Shown piece after piece: positions 1 through 12,456 of a DNA stretch of 64,000 nucleotides. Every line of letters starts with the position of its first letter. Positions within the stretch are counted from its first letter, which is position 1. A model generated the notes under the pieces. It did no database searches. It was not told where the DNA came from and worked only from the letters and a program-made list of their open reading frames with translations. The position numbers were made by a program, and so were the translations under genes. Source of the stretch: Apus apus. Its lineage: Eukaryota; Chordata; Aves; Apodiformes; Apodidae. The DNA lies in contig NC_067294.1 in NCBI RefSeq assembly GCF_020740795.1, positions 5,208,001-5,272,000 of the forward strand, given 5' to 3'.

Positions 1-1182
1 GTAAGGGACAAATCCGTGCCCTGCCCTTTCTCAGGCCCACAATAAGCACTCAGGGTCCCTCCCTTACTCTTTACACTGGTTTCAGTTACAGTATGAACAA
101 ATTACTCAAAGATGTTGATCCATTGACAATAATATGCTTGGAATCTGACTATTAAAGAACTGAAAACTCTGTGTAAATTGTCTTTTAGTGACAAAATAGA
201 GGAAATTATACCATTCCCTTAACAGCAGAGTCCTCATTCAAAAATAGACCACTTAAGGAATAGCTAAAAAAAGCTCTAATTGTTCATGTCTTTCTTTTTT
301 CACAGCTTGGATAACAGCTTTTCTAAATACATTATCTGACTGCTCACTTAACTGAATCACCTAACCCAATTAAAGTACAGTACCTGGTGTGGCACACCTA
401 TTCATAAAGATAGTGAATAAAGCTCAACCCTTAAAATGATCCATCTGTAATACATGTATAAATGTATTAGAAAAAATATCTTTGTAGTATTCAAAGAGGT
501 TGCCCTGAGGTTTTTTTCATGTCATTTGTATTTTATAATGTATTATGTTAATTATGTTTAGCTTAAAAGTAATTGGTCTCTAATCAGTATTAAGCTAAAA
601 GAATACTTAATAAACATGGCTTTGATTTTAATTGATTTTTAGCCTGACTTCACAACGTGACATTTTAAAATTTTTCTAAGTTCATAAAAATTATTTAATC
701 TTCTTTTTAAAAAGTGAGTGTGGCAGATAAGGCAGCTCCTCCAAAGCATGCTGAGTAAAAACCTATTTCACTTCAAGGTTTCACCTCTTTTCCTTTCTGC
801 CTCACTTTTCTTCAGAGAGCCAGATAACAACTCCCATATTTCCAGTGACTCTTTATTTTGGGGGACTATCTAAGCAACTTCAGCAGTATGGACACCCAGT
901 ATAGTCAACAGAGTCTGGAGAGGGCAATTCAGAGCATCCTCAGTACATAACTCTCTTCACAGAATAATTCCCTGATTATATACAGACTCAGAGGTCCTAT
1001 TGCAGACAATTGAATAACAGATCTAAATTAGGATGGTATGAGTAGGTTAATCTTAACTCCTTGTTTTTGCCATATAGGAAGCTGAAGGAGACAAGAATTT
1101 TACCGTAGAATTGGGGTCTTCACAAAACCAGAAATGCTCAGCAATCTGTAACTGAAAAAGTATGGCTTAATTCAGAGGAAAT

Positions 1183-1267
1183 ATGGTGTTGTTTAACAGA
1201 GTCAGGAGACCTGATTTAAATTCCTGTTCTGCCACAGACTTCCCCTGTGACCTTTAGGTAAGTCACC
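1183..1267 (+). repeat. MIR-like SINE remnant (amniote MIR core)
   Basis: The stretch reads as a diverged MIR core: GTCAGGAGACCTG, then TTCTGCCACAGACT, then CTGTGACCTTTAGGTAAGTCAC, in the order and spacing of the MIR consensus (gagtcaggagacctg, tctgccactgact, tgtgaccttgggcaagtcac). The match is from remembered consensus and was not computed. MIR-type SINEs are ancient in amniotes, so a copy in a bird is a fossil. Confidence 0.75.
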
Positions 1268-2867
1268 AGGGGCAAGATTTTTATGGGAATCTGGACATCT
1301 GAGTCCAGGGGATTTTTCACTAAGTCACTGCAAATTTAGCTATTGAGCTCTGTTCTTTAATTTTCCATTTTCAAAATGTAGCTAGTGTTATTTCCTCTCT
1401 CATCTACAAAAACTTCTAGTTGTTATTCTCTATTAAAAGAATAATGTAAGAGTGAAAGACCACACACCATGGTAAAAAAATTCACTGCTTAAGAATATTC
1501 TTTATACATATTATTACTTTCTCTAAACCAGTTACTTGTAAGTTTTGGGCACAATTCTTCAGATTCCCTATAGCTGAATAATTGAAGTTTCTTTACAAGT
1601 ATTTGCTGTCTCCACCTGAAAAGGACAATAGCTATCACTAAAGCAGTCAGATACAGTTACATACTATTATTTCAACTCCCAAAATAGAGTGCAACAATTT
1701 GCAGTTCAATTAGCTGCCCATTTACATTTAAAATTTAGTTTCCAAGATCCACCAGTTAACCCAACCTGAGTGTGAGCCTCACGCCAAGGTTGTCCCATAG
1801 CTAGGGCAACTCCAAGCAGTGGCACTGCAGCCTTTCTCCCTCTGTCTGGCTCCATGGCTTTATCTCCAGCCACACTTGCATCCAGGGTCACAGGGCATCG
1901 AAGAGTACACAGCACTGAACCTGGCACTGCAGATTCTATCAAAACAGCTTCTTCAAATGGTCAAATGGCACAGAAAGGTCATACCACAGCATTACTTACA
2001 CTCCCATATCATGTATGATGACATTTCTGATATGCTTACTTTGCCATGGCTCAGGGCTGCACTGTTTCAGAAGCCAAAGCAAAGAAAACTCAGAAGGTTT
2101 CCATTAGTTCTTGCCTATGCCACTTGGATTCACTTTCTGAGGAAATTTTGCCAGCAAAACACAAGGCGAGCCAGATTTCCTCTTGCCATAGTTTCTAATG
2201 AGCAAATGACTTGTGGATATGTCATTCAGCTGGGTTTTCACCTGGAAGAAAGCAGCACACTGCCTACACTGAAGTGACTTGCTACTAGCTTTAGTTGGCA
2301 CATACTTCTTTTTGCATCACTGTGCTCACAGGCATGTCTTGGCTGAATCGGATGGAATATATTTTACATGTATTAGCACTTCCAGTATACTGAAAGTTTG
2401 CTATACATATGCTGGGCATCACTCCAAATATATATGACCTCATAAGGCTTCATGAATTTTGAAGATTAACTTGTTTTGCAGTTATTCTTGGTGTATAGAA
2501 ATGGAAGGTCTGAATAAGAGCAGCTAGGCTAGTGAAGCTATAGTCACATTTGTAATTCACCAAACAGATCATAGAAACTTGATATAATGAGGGAAGCTTG
2601 AAAACCTGAATTATTTCAAGTAAACATATGTAAAATTTTGTTTTAGTCACTAACTTATTTGTCATCGACACTTGCACAAGTTTAAGAGCCCCTCAGAAAC
2701 TATTTCTAATGTATTTTAGCAAGGCGCTGCATTATGGTGAGCAGTATCTTGCCCTTTGAATAGTCCTGTTGATTTTAGTTCAGAGTGAGGTTGGCAGAAT
2801 GGAGATTTAGCAACTGCAGATGGACAGCAGTTCCTTCATTTATATTCACTGGGTCATGTTTGACAAC

Positions 2868-2889
2868 TTTTTTTTTTTTTTTTTTTTTT
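2868..2889. repeat. Poly-T tract (22 T)
   Basis: An uninterrupted run of 22 T. Seen directly. It could be the A-tail of a decayed retroposed copy on the minus strand, but no parent element is recognisable beside it. Confidence 0.9.
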
Positions 2890-2904
2890 AAGTAGAAGGA
2901 TTGG

Positions 2905-3000
2905 TCTCCTCTCAGAACAAATGTAAATCTCATCCGTGCAACTAATCTGGACATCTCTCCTAGTTATGTCCCACTGACTTGTGTTGATCTCACTCAACCA
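2905..3000. repeat. Possible ancient amniote repeat fragment
   Basis: The words CTCCTCTCAGAACAAATGTAAATCTC and, about 60 bases on, CCACTGACTTGTGTTGATCTCAC resemble the two halves of an old interspersed repeat common in reptile and turtle genomes, whose core contains ctctcagttacacaggtgtaaatc and ccattgacttcaatgg. The resemblance is loose and from memory. It could equally be chance. Confidence 0.25.
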
Positions 3001-3090
3001 AAGGCAAAAGCTCATTGGTTTCCATGAGCCAGGCTTTTACCTTCGCTGTCTGCTATTGTTGCCTACTATAGTCATCTTCAGTATATTCAC

Positions 3091-3129
3091 CCAGGCTTCA
3101 TTATGAAGCCCCAGGCTTCATTAATGAAG
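3091..3129. repeat. 20-bp tandem duplication made of two palindromes
   Basis: The word CCAGGCTTCATTA occurs at 3091 and again at 3111. The first copy sits in the 17-base palindrome at 3094-3110 (arms GGCTTCAT and ATGAAGCC) and the second in the perfect 14-base palindrome CTTCATTAATGAAG at 3116-3129. Seen directly. No known element is recognised. Confidence 0.85.
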
Positions 3130-5387
3130 TATTTCCTTCTAAAAAATATCTACATTATAGAATACAGCATGTTTCCAGGACACATTTCTTCTTTTCCAAG
3201 TCTAGCTTCCCGGCAGCACACTCCTCACGTTTGTTTTTGTTTTAATCCCAAATCTATTGCTGCTATGAACCCTGCTGTAATGATTCCCCTATTACATAGT
3301 CAATTAATTGTACCTACAATGTTACTTAATGGGCTATCTAGAAGTATACTCATCTTTGTCCTCTGATGCACATATGAATTTGGGAAGCAATTTTAAATCA
3401 GTTTCAGTGTCACATCCTTGATTTCCACTATTAATTACATAGTTCAATATATACCTCTTATATGCTGCTGTGTTTTATATGCTGGCATAAATAGTGTTGC
3501 TGATCTTCTGCCCATAGCAATGAGCTAGAGCAGCCAGTGACAGCCAAGCACCTCCTTCCTCAAACAGTCTATTGATAGACTGTTACAACAGGTGCATATT
3601 AATAAAAATCAGGGAAATCTTGTAGAAAACAGAAGGGAACACCACCATTTCCACATGCTGCTTCCACACGCCGCGTTTTACTTCTGCCTCCCTCTCAGTT
3701 TCCCAGCAACAGCATGTTCACTCAGTCCCCCAGTCAACAAACAGCACTGAGCCCATCAAGGAATTACTTCAGATGCTTCAACCACACGTCTAGAAAACGG
3801 AAGAGCTATTGAAGTGGCAACTATCACTTTTAAAACATCATAATCCCTTGTGTAAGTTTGCACGTTCTAAAGCTTTGATACCATAAATTACCCCCTGTCT
3901 TTGTGTGTGCTAAGCACATTTGACACAGTTTAATATCAGATAATTATGCCAGACAGGAGTTGATCGGTGACTGTTTGTACAGAAAGTATCACAGCAGAGA
4001 TACAGTCACACCCATGTATAACTGTATTTGTATCTTGGCCCTAGACAAAAACTAAGTAAATGAGATAACTTTAATCACCTTTCCAAAGTGCATCTTAGAA
4101 TAACTTTTTACTGCCTAATTTTCAAAGTTGCAGTACAACACAGCTTAGTTTTACATATTTATGCTCTACTATATTCCTTTTCAGTTAGGAGACCTGGTTG
4201 TGCAGACACTTTTCACTGCTACAGTTCTGGGCAAATCAACGTCTATCAAACCTGGAGAAGTACTGGAAAATTCTACTTCCATACTGGCATGTCCAGCCAT
4301 AGCAACTAATGTTGCTATGAAACTAATGTCCAGCATAGAAACTATTTCTCCACAAGAAAAATCTTTAGAATTTCAGTAGTAGGATCAGAACCTAAGTTCC
4401 GTGAGTCCTGACCTCAAATTGCCAGTGACATGTTTCAGAAGAACATATAAAAATACTAAATTATCTATTGTCAGGAATAGGATCTAGCTCCTACAGACTA
4501 AAGAGCTTTACAGACTGGAGTAGTAGCTTTTGAAGCTACTTGATACCTGCAGCCTGACAGCCACTGTCAGAGAGAACTTTAGAATTTCATCCTGTCTTTC
4601 CTGTCTTGAAGCTCAACAGCTTCTTTTACATGTTGTAGCTACCAGAAAGATGACCAGTGTTGCAAACCCATTTTGCTCTGTTGATTGAGTAGCCAAAGAT
4701 TTCCAAGTAGGCTGAAACAGCAAGGTTTCATGAAAATGTTATTGGGTTTTGTAGAACATAGCTGGGTAACTACTGATTTTTCCAGAGAATTCTACATTTA
4801 TAGTCAGCCTTCTAACTTCTCTATGGAATTTGATAGAGAGAGGATTCCTGACCAAAATTTATGTTTCAAAAACATACGGAGATAAGATTTTCACTTAAGG
4901 TTGTAAAACGGTTCCACATAAGGAAAGGGATGAGATACAGAAATTTTTTTGTTTAAGCCAGCTATAATTCAGAGTCTGTATTTCAGTCAGTAGGGTATTT
5001 TAAGCAGTATAAACATCCTCCCAAAGACAGATCTACTCAAGAGTTTTGTGATACCCAGATGAAACACTGTATTTGTGTAAGGCCAGGTCCAAAATTTAAT
5101 GAAAGTCAACTGAAAGACTCATTCATTCAGTTTAAGGAGCGGTGACAGAATTCCTATGGAATTAGTCTTGTCCTCATTTTTTTCTTCTCAAACACAATTA
5201 TTTTTTCAGTGATGTTTCTAGGAATCTTGTTGGCTATGGCCAGAGAGTTTTCCAGCCTCCAAAGTGTGATGGGATCAGCAGAGGAGCTTTCTTAGTTCTG
5301 TGGCACTTCCTCTTCTGGAGAGGGCAGGAATCGCGCTGGCAAATACATTGTAAATACTTCATTTCAGTCTATTCCTTTTTTCTTTTC

Positions 5388-5403
5388 TTTTTTTTTTTTT
5401 TTT
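5388..5403. repeat. Poly-T tract in a T-rich stretch
   Basis: Sixteen consecutive T after a pyrimidine-rich lead-in (5374-5387). Low-complexity sequence, no parent element visible. Confidence 0.85.
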
Positions 5404-8400
5404 ACCAACTTCACAAGGGATGAAAAGGATAGATGGGTTTAGATGGATTGGTGTGATTTAAATGACCTCCCCAATGTGTTTTGTGAAGTCCAATGAAAGT
5501 GAACATTGCTCGTTTGTTCCTGGCTGGAGCAAATCACAAGCCTATCTTTCCTAGCAGCTTCAATTTATTTAAAAGAACTGTGGTTTGTCCCATCCCACTG
5601 TGATAACCACTATTTTAATTTTAGTTTCTACTCATTTTACTTCAGATTTTAATCTGATATTTGAAAATCTCAGTCAGGGGGATGTTTTCAGTGAGAGTGG
5701 CTTTTTGACTGCAATATAAATTTAAGTCTCTTTATTATGCCCATAAAAAAAAGTCTTCAACTTTATTATATTTATGTAGAGTGACTGTAATTTTTATCAT
5801 CTTATGCAAAACCTTAATCAGGTCTGAGTGTACAATAAGATCAGACAGAGTTTCACTCTATCCCTTTTTTTTCTGTTCTTTTTTCTTTTCTGTTTCCATA
5901 ACAGACCTGATAGATATAGAATACTGATTTAGCTGTCACCTTTCTTTTTATTTTATTGAAAAATCTCTGCAGGGATAAACATACTCTTCTGGAGCTTTTT
6001 GTTTTTAATTAAAAGTGAATAATAAAGTAGAATGGTCTGATAATGATATGGACATAAATTCACACTCCTCTGAAATTGATATGAAGTTTCATAACAGTGG
6101 AGTTCTAGGAAGTCCAGCATATTCTTCCATCTTTCTACTTCAGTCTCTATGAGTCCTGCATCACTACAGTCATTCCTTTTAACTGTATTTTTTCCCTCTT
6201 TCTCTGTTCTCTGAAGTATTAGAACCTTTCTTCATTACTATCCTGAAAATACATGTGATAGCAGTAGTTGGATGCAAGGAAATATTACCTGTGTTGTGCA
6301 AATACAGAATAAGAACCAGTCTTGCCTCAAAAGGTTTTAGTGTCAAGGAAGGTGCTGAACATAGAAGCAGGTACAAGGTGGTACCATGCAGGCACAGGAA
6401 CAGCTCGGGTATAATTTGTAAGAAGTATGCTTCTTGTTCTGTTTCTCTAATAGAGACATAACACAAATAGCTGGCACAGAGAATTGGGTAATAGTATGAG
6501 GTAAAAGAAGGCAAAGAATGAATAGGACAGTCAAAGCTCACCAGCTGGCTCTGGATGCCCAGAACATGCACCAAGGTTGAAATGAATCTGTGAGAGGTTT
6601 AAGAGAGATAAGACAGAAACTGTAATAGTGTGGCTTTGTTGTTTTTTTTTAAAGGATTTTTAAAAGTCACATTGGGCATGTGAGAGAATGGTAGTTTTTA
6701 AAGAGCATTGCCTGCTACATCACATATCCTAGCATGGAAAGAAAATCTTTATAAGCTTCAGATATATAAGTTCAAAACAGATAAACCCTTCTGGCTCTTC
6801 CACACTGTTTAAAATCTTGTCAGATGAGTATCTTGACCAGGATAACTACAGATGAAAAAGTATCATACTCTGAGTGTTGTCACGTGTCTCCTTTCTGCAG
6901 GCATTCTATTTTAGAATAAAGGATTTAAAAGATTATTCTGGAACAGAGCATTCCCACAGGAAAGCAGAGGCACACTGGTATCATTACAGAAGAATAATAC
7001 TCTGTAAACATGACCTATGTTTTACCCCACCTTTTGTCAAGGTATTCAAAATCCCTATAGAAACATTCAGGTGCTCAGCAGCCAAGCAATTATACTCAAT
7101 CTCTGCAGTGCCCTGTTCCATGGGAAGGTCTCCCCTGCTGCAGTGAAGCACTATATTCTCTGGAAACCACATGGAAAAAATATGTCTCTAGCAGGAATCC
7201 TTGTCAGCTGACTATGATCCTCAGACTGTACATGGAACAAGATGGGACAATAAAATGTATGGCAAACTAAGGAAAAGTGAGAAAAATCAGCTGAGAACTG
7301 CTTGAAAGATGTTCAAACTAGCTTCAGCAAAAGTGTTGTACTAAACATGTATTTAATAATTTTGCACAACTAGCTTAAATGCACTAAGGATACCATATTT
7401 CAAATGGACAAAGTAATTCCTGGGCTGCACCTCTGTTTAAATACAGCTTTTGAGATTTCCCACTGATATTATATTGAGACTTAAATCTGACATATCACTT
7501 ACCCTGTCCCATCAAACACAGCATCGTACTGGAAACAGTGGAAACTTGATGCTGCAAGTTACTTTTCTTTTTCTAAATCTTGACCAATCACTACACCTTC
7601 ACTGGAGTTACTCTGATAAATACACGTGTGAAAGAAGAATTACATTGGTAGAAATAGCTTTCAGGTCATTCACGGTCAGTTCTGGTCTTTAAAGTCAAGT
7701 TGTCATTTGGCAGTTTGCTACTTCTGTTTCACTTTTATCATCCATAATTCTCCTAGAGAAAAACACTCACAATTGAGAAAACTATCATAGGAAGGACAAC
7801 CAGCCAAGTCATAAAAATTCCACCTCTTTGCAAAAAGAACACTATGTATAGACAGAGTCCCAAATCATCAAGCCCTAAATTCTATAAATTTTTCCCAAGT
7901 AGAATTAAAAGTGACAAATTCATTATGTAACTCAGGTGATATGTCTGCCATTGTGACTGGGGACCAGCCTATTTGAGTCCAAAGCAAAAATAACCACCTA
8001 CCACTCTGAGGAATTGTCAGTGCACACTTTCTCTTTCAGATCAATCTCCCAATAGTATAATTTGCAGCAAAGATCACAGTCAACTAGACAGCACACACTG
8101 AGTACTGTCAGGAGTAAAAGCCTGACTGACCATTTGTAAACTGGTAAATCTTAAAACCATAGAGAAACTGAACAATAATGAGGAGTATTTGTGTGCACTG
8201 AAAATGCAGACACCAAAATGAGTTTACCACCACAAACAAAACTGGAAGAAAATTGTATCCACAGATGGAAAAATTTAGATGTAATTAGGGATTCTATGAG
8301 GGACCTTAGACTTATTAATTTGAGTGAGAGGTTGGAAGAAAAGTATTAGTTGAAGTTAAAGCTTATTTCATTCTAATCAGATATTGGAGTCTTTTGAGTA

Positions 8401-11400
8401 AAAGACAAGTTTTATTATCCATCTATACTGCCGAGAACATTAGGAACATCACTGAAGCTCTACTACAGTGAATGGTAGAATGCAGGACATGGAAAGACAT
8501 GTGCTAGAGTAGACCAAAATTTGGTGTCTTTGTCCAATAAAATAATTTTCCCATTCATATGACAGTGCAATACATCACTTTCTTTATGCCTATTATGCTG
8601 TCATTGTTGGGTAACAATGTAGCTACATAATAAATCTAAGCCAATCTAAAACTGCATGGCACTGAAAAGGGCTGTCCCACCTGTCCTGGGCTGGCTGAAG
8701 AGGAAGATTTGCTTGCCACAGATCAGTAGCACTTCATCGTATGTCACCTCAAGCTGATCATGAAAATTCATCCTGAGAGAAACACTGGGTCCACCAGCAT
8801 CAATAGTAAACACTAACTTCAATGGGTTCCAGACCACCCATGTGATCCATATTACGTGTTTGATCATAAAATATGTGTTTACACGGATGTGCATGAAGTG
8901 TCTGATCCAGCTGTGGGCAGATCAGTCACAGTTTATATCACCAACTCACCCTTTAACCTGTTTTTCTCCATGAATGAACAGGCTTGATCTCTGGTGCTGT
9001 GAACCTGACACTATCACAGGCAATGCTTAATTAACTTCACTAATTTGAGATTCTTGGGTACAGAGGTGGTTTAGGAAAATTATGCTGTTCTCTCCATTTT
9101 AGAAAAAATACCAACAATATAAATTCACCATAAAACTAAGCACAGACTAGAGAAAAAACATCTTTCCCAAACTAACTCTGCCTGATTTTGTGCTTCAGAT
9201 GTTCCCAAGCTGCCATGTACTGTTTTAATTTGTCCATGTTGAGTTTTGAACAGAAAATTGCATAGAGAAACCAAAAATAGTGATTTGAGGATACAATACA
9301 GCTAATTTCTGTCAAACACACTGTCCAGGGGTTTAGTTGTAAAATTTTCAGCAGTAGTTGGATATTGAAATACTTCGTTCCCTAGCCTGTATTTATTACA
9401 GTAGGAATCAGCATATAAAAGGAAGTGCTGGTCTTTACTCCCTCTCCTGTATGGCATGCTTTTAAAGTACAGCTGTCTACCAGATGCAAGAAAATTAAGA
9501 TGTTTAATTTCCTCTCTCTGTGCATACCTCCCATTAATGTTAATGGCTAAGTATGAAAGTAGGAAGAGAGCTGCTGTGAACAGACTGAATATAACAGCCA
9601 TTTCAAATAGATCTGGCTGTTTCAAGAAGACAGAAAAACATCACATCACACTTATCCTTCAGCATGAGCCCTACAACTTCATACTTCATTGACTGCAGAG
9701 CTGCAGTGGACATTGTGCTGAACAGTGACAACTTTTAAATACATCACCTCCAAATTCAATAAAATTTTAAAGTTAAGTTATATAAAAATGTAATTCTTGA
9801 CTGCATGGATTTTAAACTCCAGCTTCTGTGATGGTTCCCTAGAAATTAATAAAAAGAGAAAAAAAAAAAGATAAAACTTTTCCCTGTTTTGTCACCTGTA
9901 GTTTTTAATCTACTTGGATTACTAGGTGTTCTGTTTCCTTGGTTTTGTCAAGGAGGCTTTGAAGGTACTAAGAGATTGGGCAGATTAGATGCAGACTGGT
10001 GTATTTAGAATTTGTTGTACATCTGTATCTGTGTAATTCGCCAACCATGGGTGGACCTCCACTAGTTAGACCATTGAGGGAACTGATAGAAAAGCTTTGC
10101 ACAGAATGCCATTTTACTTGTACTCAAGTCCCAACAGTTCACTTCAGATTGCCTTATCTGAACTACACAGCTTGATTCTAGAAATGAAGAGCAAGATAGA
10201 GATGTTTAGGACATCTCCATCAGCACTTTCTTTCAGGCAGAATCTTATCAATGCCTCTATTTTATAATTGCCCTTTGTGTTTTATACATAATTCATGTTG
10301 GGTGGCATCTAGATGTCACTAATGAAGAAATGTAAAATTTGTCCTGTTAGTCTCATCATTCCCTGCACATTTATATCAAAGTTTTACACCACAAAATGGG
10401 AACAATGAGAAAGACCTTTCCAAACATCCTTAGTCATCATTCCTGAGTTTCTGTTACTATGAGGAACAAAACAATTATTTGCTCCTTTGTGAATCAGTGC
10501 TCATTTTCTGAGGAATGACTGAAGTGGGGAAAATGTGGCAGGTATAATTATTCTGTGCTACAACAAATCAAGCTCCTTTTTCAGTTCCAATTGAAATTCT
10601 GAAGCATGTACCAAAAAAAAAAAATTAAAATGTGGCTCCGGGTGCTTTTTACAAATGTAACAGTTCTTCCACTCCATCAGTGACTCTGTAATAACCAGCT
10701 ATTATCATATTTCCTTTTTGTTCCATAGTGTTTACCGTTAAGTAAAAAGTGTTTCTAAATAATACATAATTGTTAAACAAGGCATTTATCATCAATTTGA
10801 GTTTTGAGCAGATTAAGAATTTCTTGAGGATCATTTAGTACGACCTAGAGATTCAAGCTTGTGATACAGAGGAATTACAGGATTAAAATTCCTGTTACAG
10901 ATACGCTAAGAATCCAACTCATTGCTGTGCTGAAATCTCCCATTCTTTTGTTCAATGCACTATTATTCCTTGTTCATGGTTGATTGAGATACAAGACTGA
11001 TTAATCTGCCGTTTTACAGAGGCAGATTTTAAGGTTAATTGCAGAATTTCATTGTATGTAGACTTTAAGCCTCCAAGTGGTTTGTGCCCTAATTTTGAAC
11101 TCTCTTTCCTTTCACATAAAAGGCATACACTGTCCTCAGAATCTGTGGTTCAAGGTATAACCCACACCAAAATTTTATTACAGGTTAATTTTTTTTCACA
11201 AGTGTGTATCCATGCTTGCAATATAGAAAAATTTCAAATTCAAGAACTTAGAAGCCAAAGTCACGTTGCCTAAATAATCTTGTGACTTTAAAAATGTCTT
11301 TGTAGCCATTAAATTATACAATACCCAAAGACACAGATCAGTCACACAGGATAATTCAGGCAATGTGACTTTAGCTTCTAAGTCTTAATCTGTGAGAAAG

Positions 11401-12407
11401 ATTCTAAATGCACAAAGTTTAAATCACTAGCCCTTTGCAGAACATTATGACACCAGTATCTTTTACATCTATGAACACTCCAAAAGTATAATTATGCAAA
11501 CAATTGTAAGGCCTGTAGCAGTGGAGGCACCATGAAAACATATGAACACAAAGCATATAGAATGAGGAAAACAGAGAGAAAAATCACATTTCACAGGTCA
11601 AACATATAAGAAATTATTTTAGAGTAGCACTGTCTTTATATCATTAATCTCAGACAGAAAACTTCAGGAGAAACAGGGGTAAGACTCAGAATACTTTGAA
11701 AGAAATCAAACAAGATTAATCCAAAATCAGCAGTAAGAAGATACTTAAACACCATGGTCATGACATTTAGGAGAGGATTGTTATGCATCCAGAATTCTCC
11801 AAACTGGAACAGTTAGACTGCTTAAATAAGAACTTAAGCACATTTCAGTCACATCCTTCAGAATGTCATGCTACACTTGTGCATGCATTTTTAATAAAGA
11901 TAATGGAATAATTTTAATGTGAAATGCCATACATTATTTCACATAATTTAGCCTCTTATTTTTGGTAGGTTGCCATCAACCCGAAACATTGTTACAGTTA
12001 CTGCAGGGGAAAAAAAAATAATTATATAAATTTAGTTATGTTGATGAAGATTCTCCAGTCTACTGATCATCAGTTTCCAATGCACCTAGATTCCCTATTG
12101 ATATTTAAAATATCAGCATTAAATATTACTGCAAACATTTGACTTGTTCCCAGTGGCTTGTCTACCCAGTGATTAGTGCAGGAAACAGTCTGCTCTTGGA
12201 GATCCATTTTTAAATTAAGGCTCAAATCACAGATTTTTTCATAAGATTTTGGACCAGACACACAACTACATTAATATTGGAAATAACTGTGAAAAAAGCC
12301 CTGAGTTCTCAGAAACCTTCAAAATCTGCAGCCTATATCTGTGTAATACACCAAGTGGCAAAATAAAATCTCTACCAGCTGTAAGAATAATCAAGATGTG
12401 AATTGCA

Positions 12408-12418
12408 GGGGGGGGGAA

Positions 12419-12454
<36 letters not shown>

Positions 12455-12456
12455 TA
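12408..12456. repeat. G9 run followed by (AT)n and (AAAT)n microsatellite
   Basis: Nine G at 12408-12416 are followed by about 11 AT units and a short AAAT-type tail. Compound simple repeat, likely polymorphic in length. Open frames across it on the minus strand (poly Tyr-Ile) are artefacts of the repeat. Confidence 0.9.

Larger units (their letters stand above)
1..12407. other. Gene-free AT-rich intergenic DNA, left part
   Basis: I see no coding exon on either strand. The longest open frames (152 codons at 1819-2277 on +, 107 codons at 9302-9625 on -, 131 codons at 6179-6574 on -) have no recognisable domain, no splice context and no CpG-rich promoter, so I treat them as chance. Apart from the items listed separately (SINE remnant near 1.2 kb, T-runs near 2.88 and 5.39 kb, palindromes near 3.1 kb) the stretch shows only unique AT-rich sequence. 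There is no CpG island. Confidence 0.7.

Noticed and set aside
1819-2277. 152-codon + strand open frame
   Set aside because: Longest frame in the left 40 kb, but no recognisable domain, no splice or promoter context, and low-complexity hydrophobic start. Chance is the simplest reading.
8646-8894. 82-codon minus-strand frame with protein-like composition
   Set aside because: Considered as a processed pseudogene fragment; I could not name a parent protein, and there is no poly-A tail or target duplication.
9302-9625. 107-codon minus-strand open frame with a hydrophobic N-terminal segment
   Set aside because: The segment looks like a signal anchor but nothing downstream matches a known family, and no exon partners were found.
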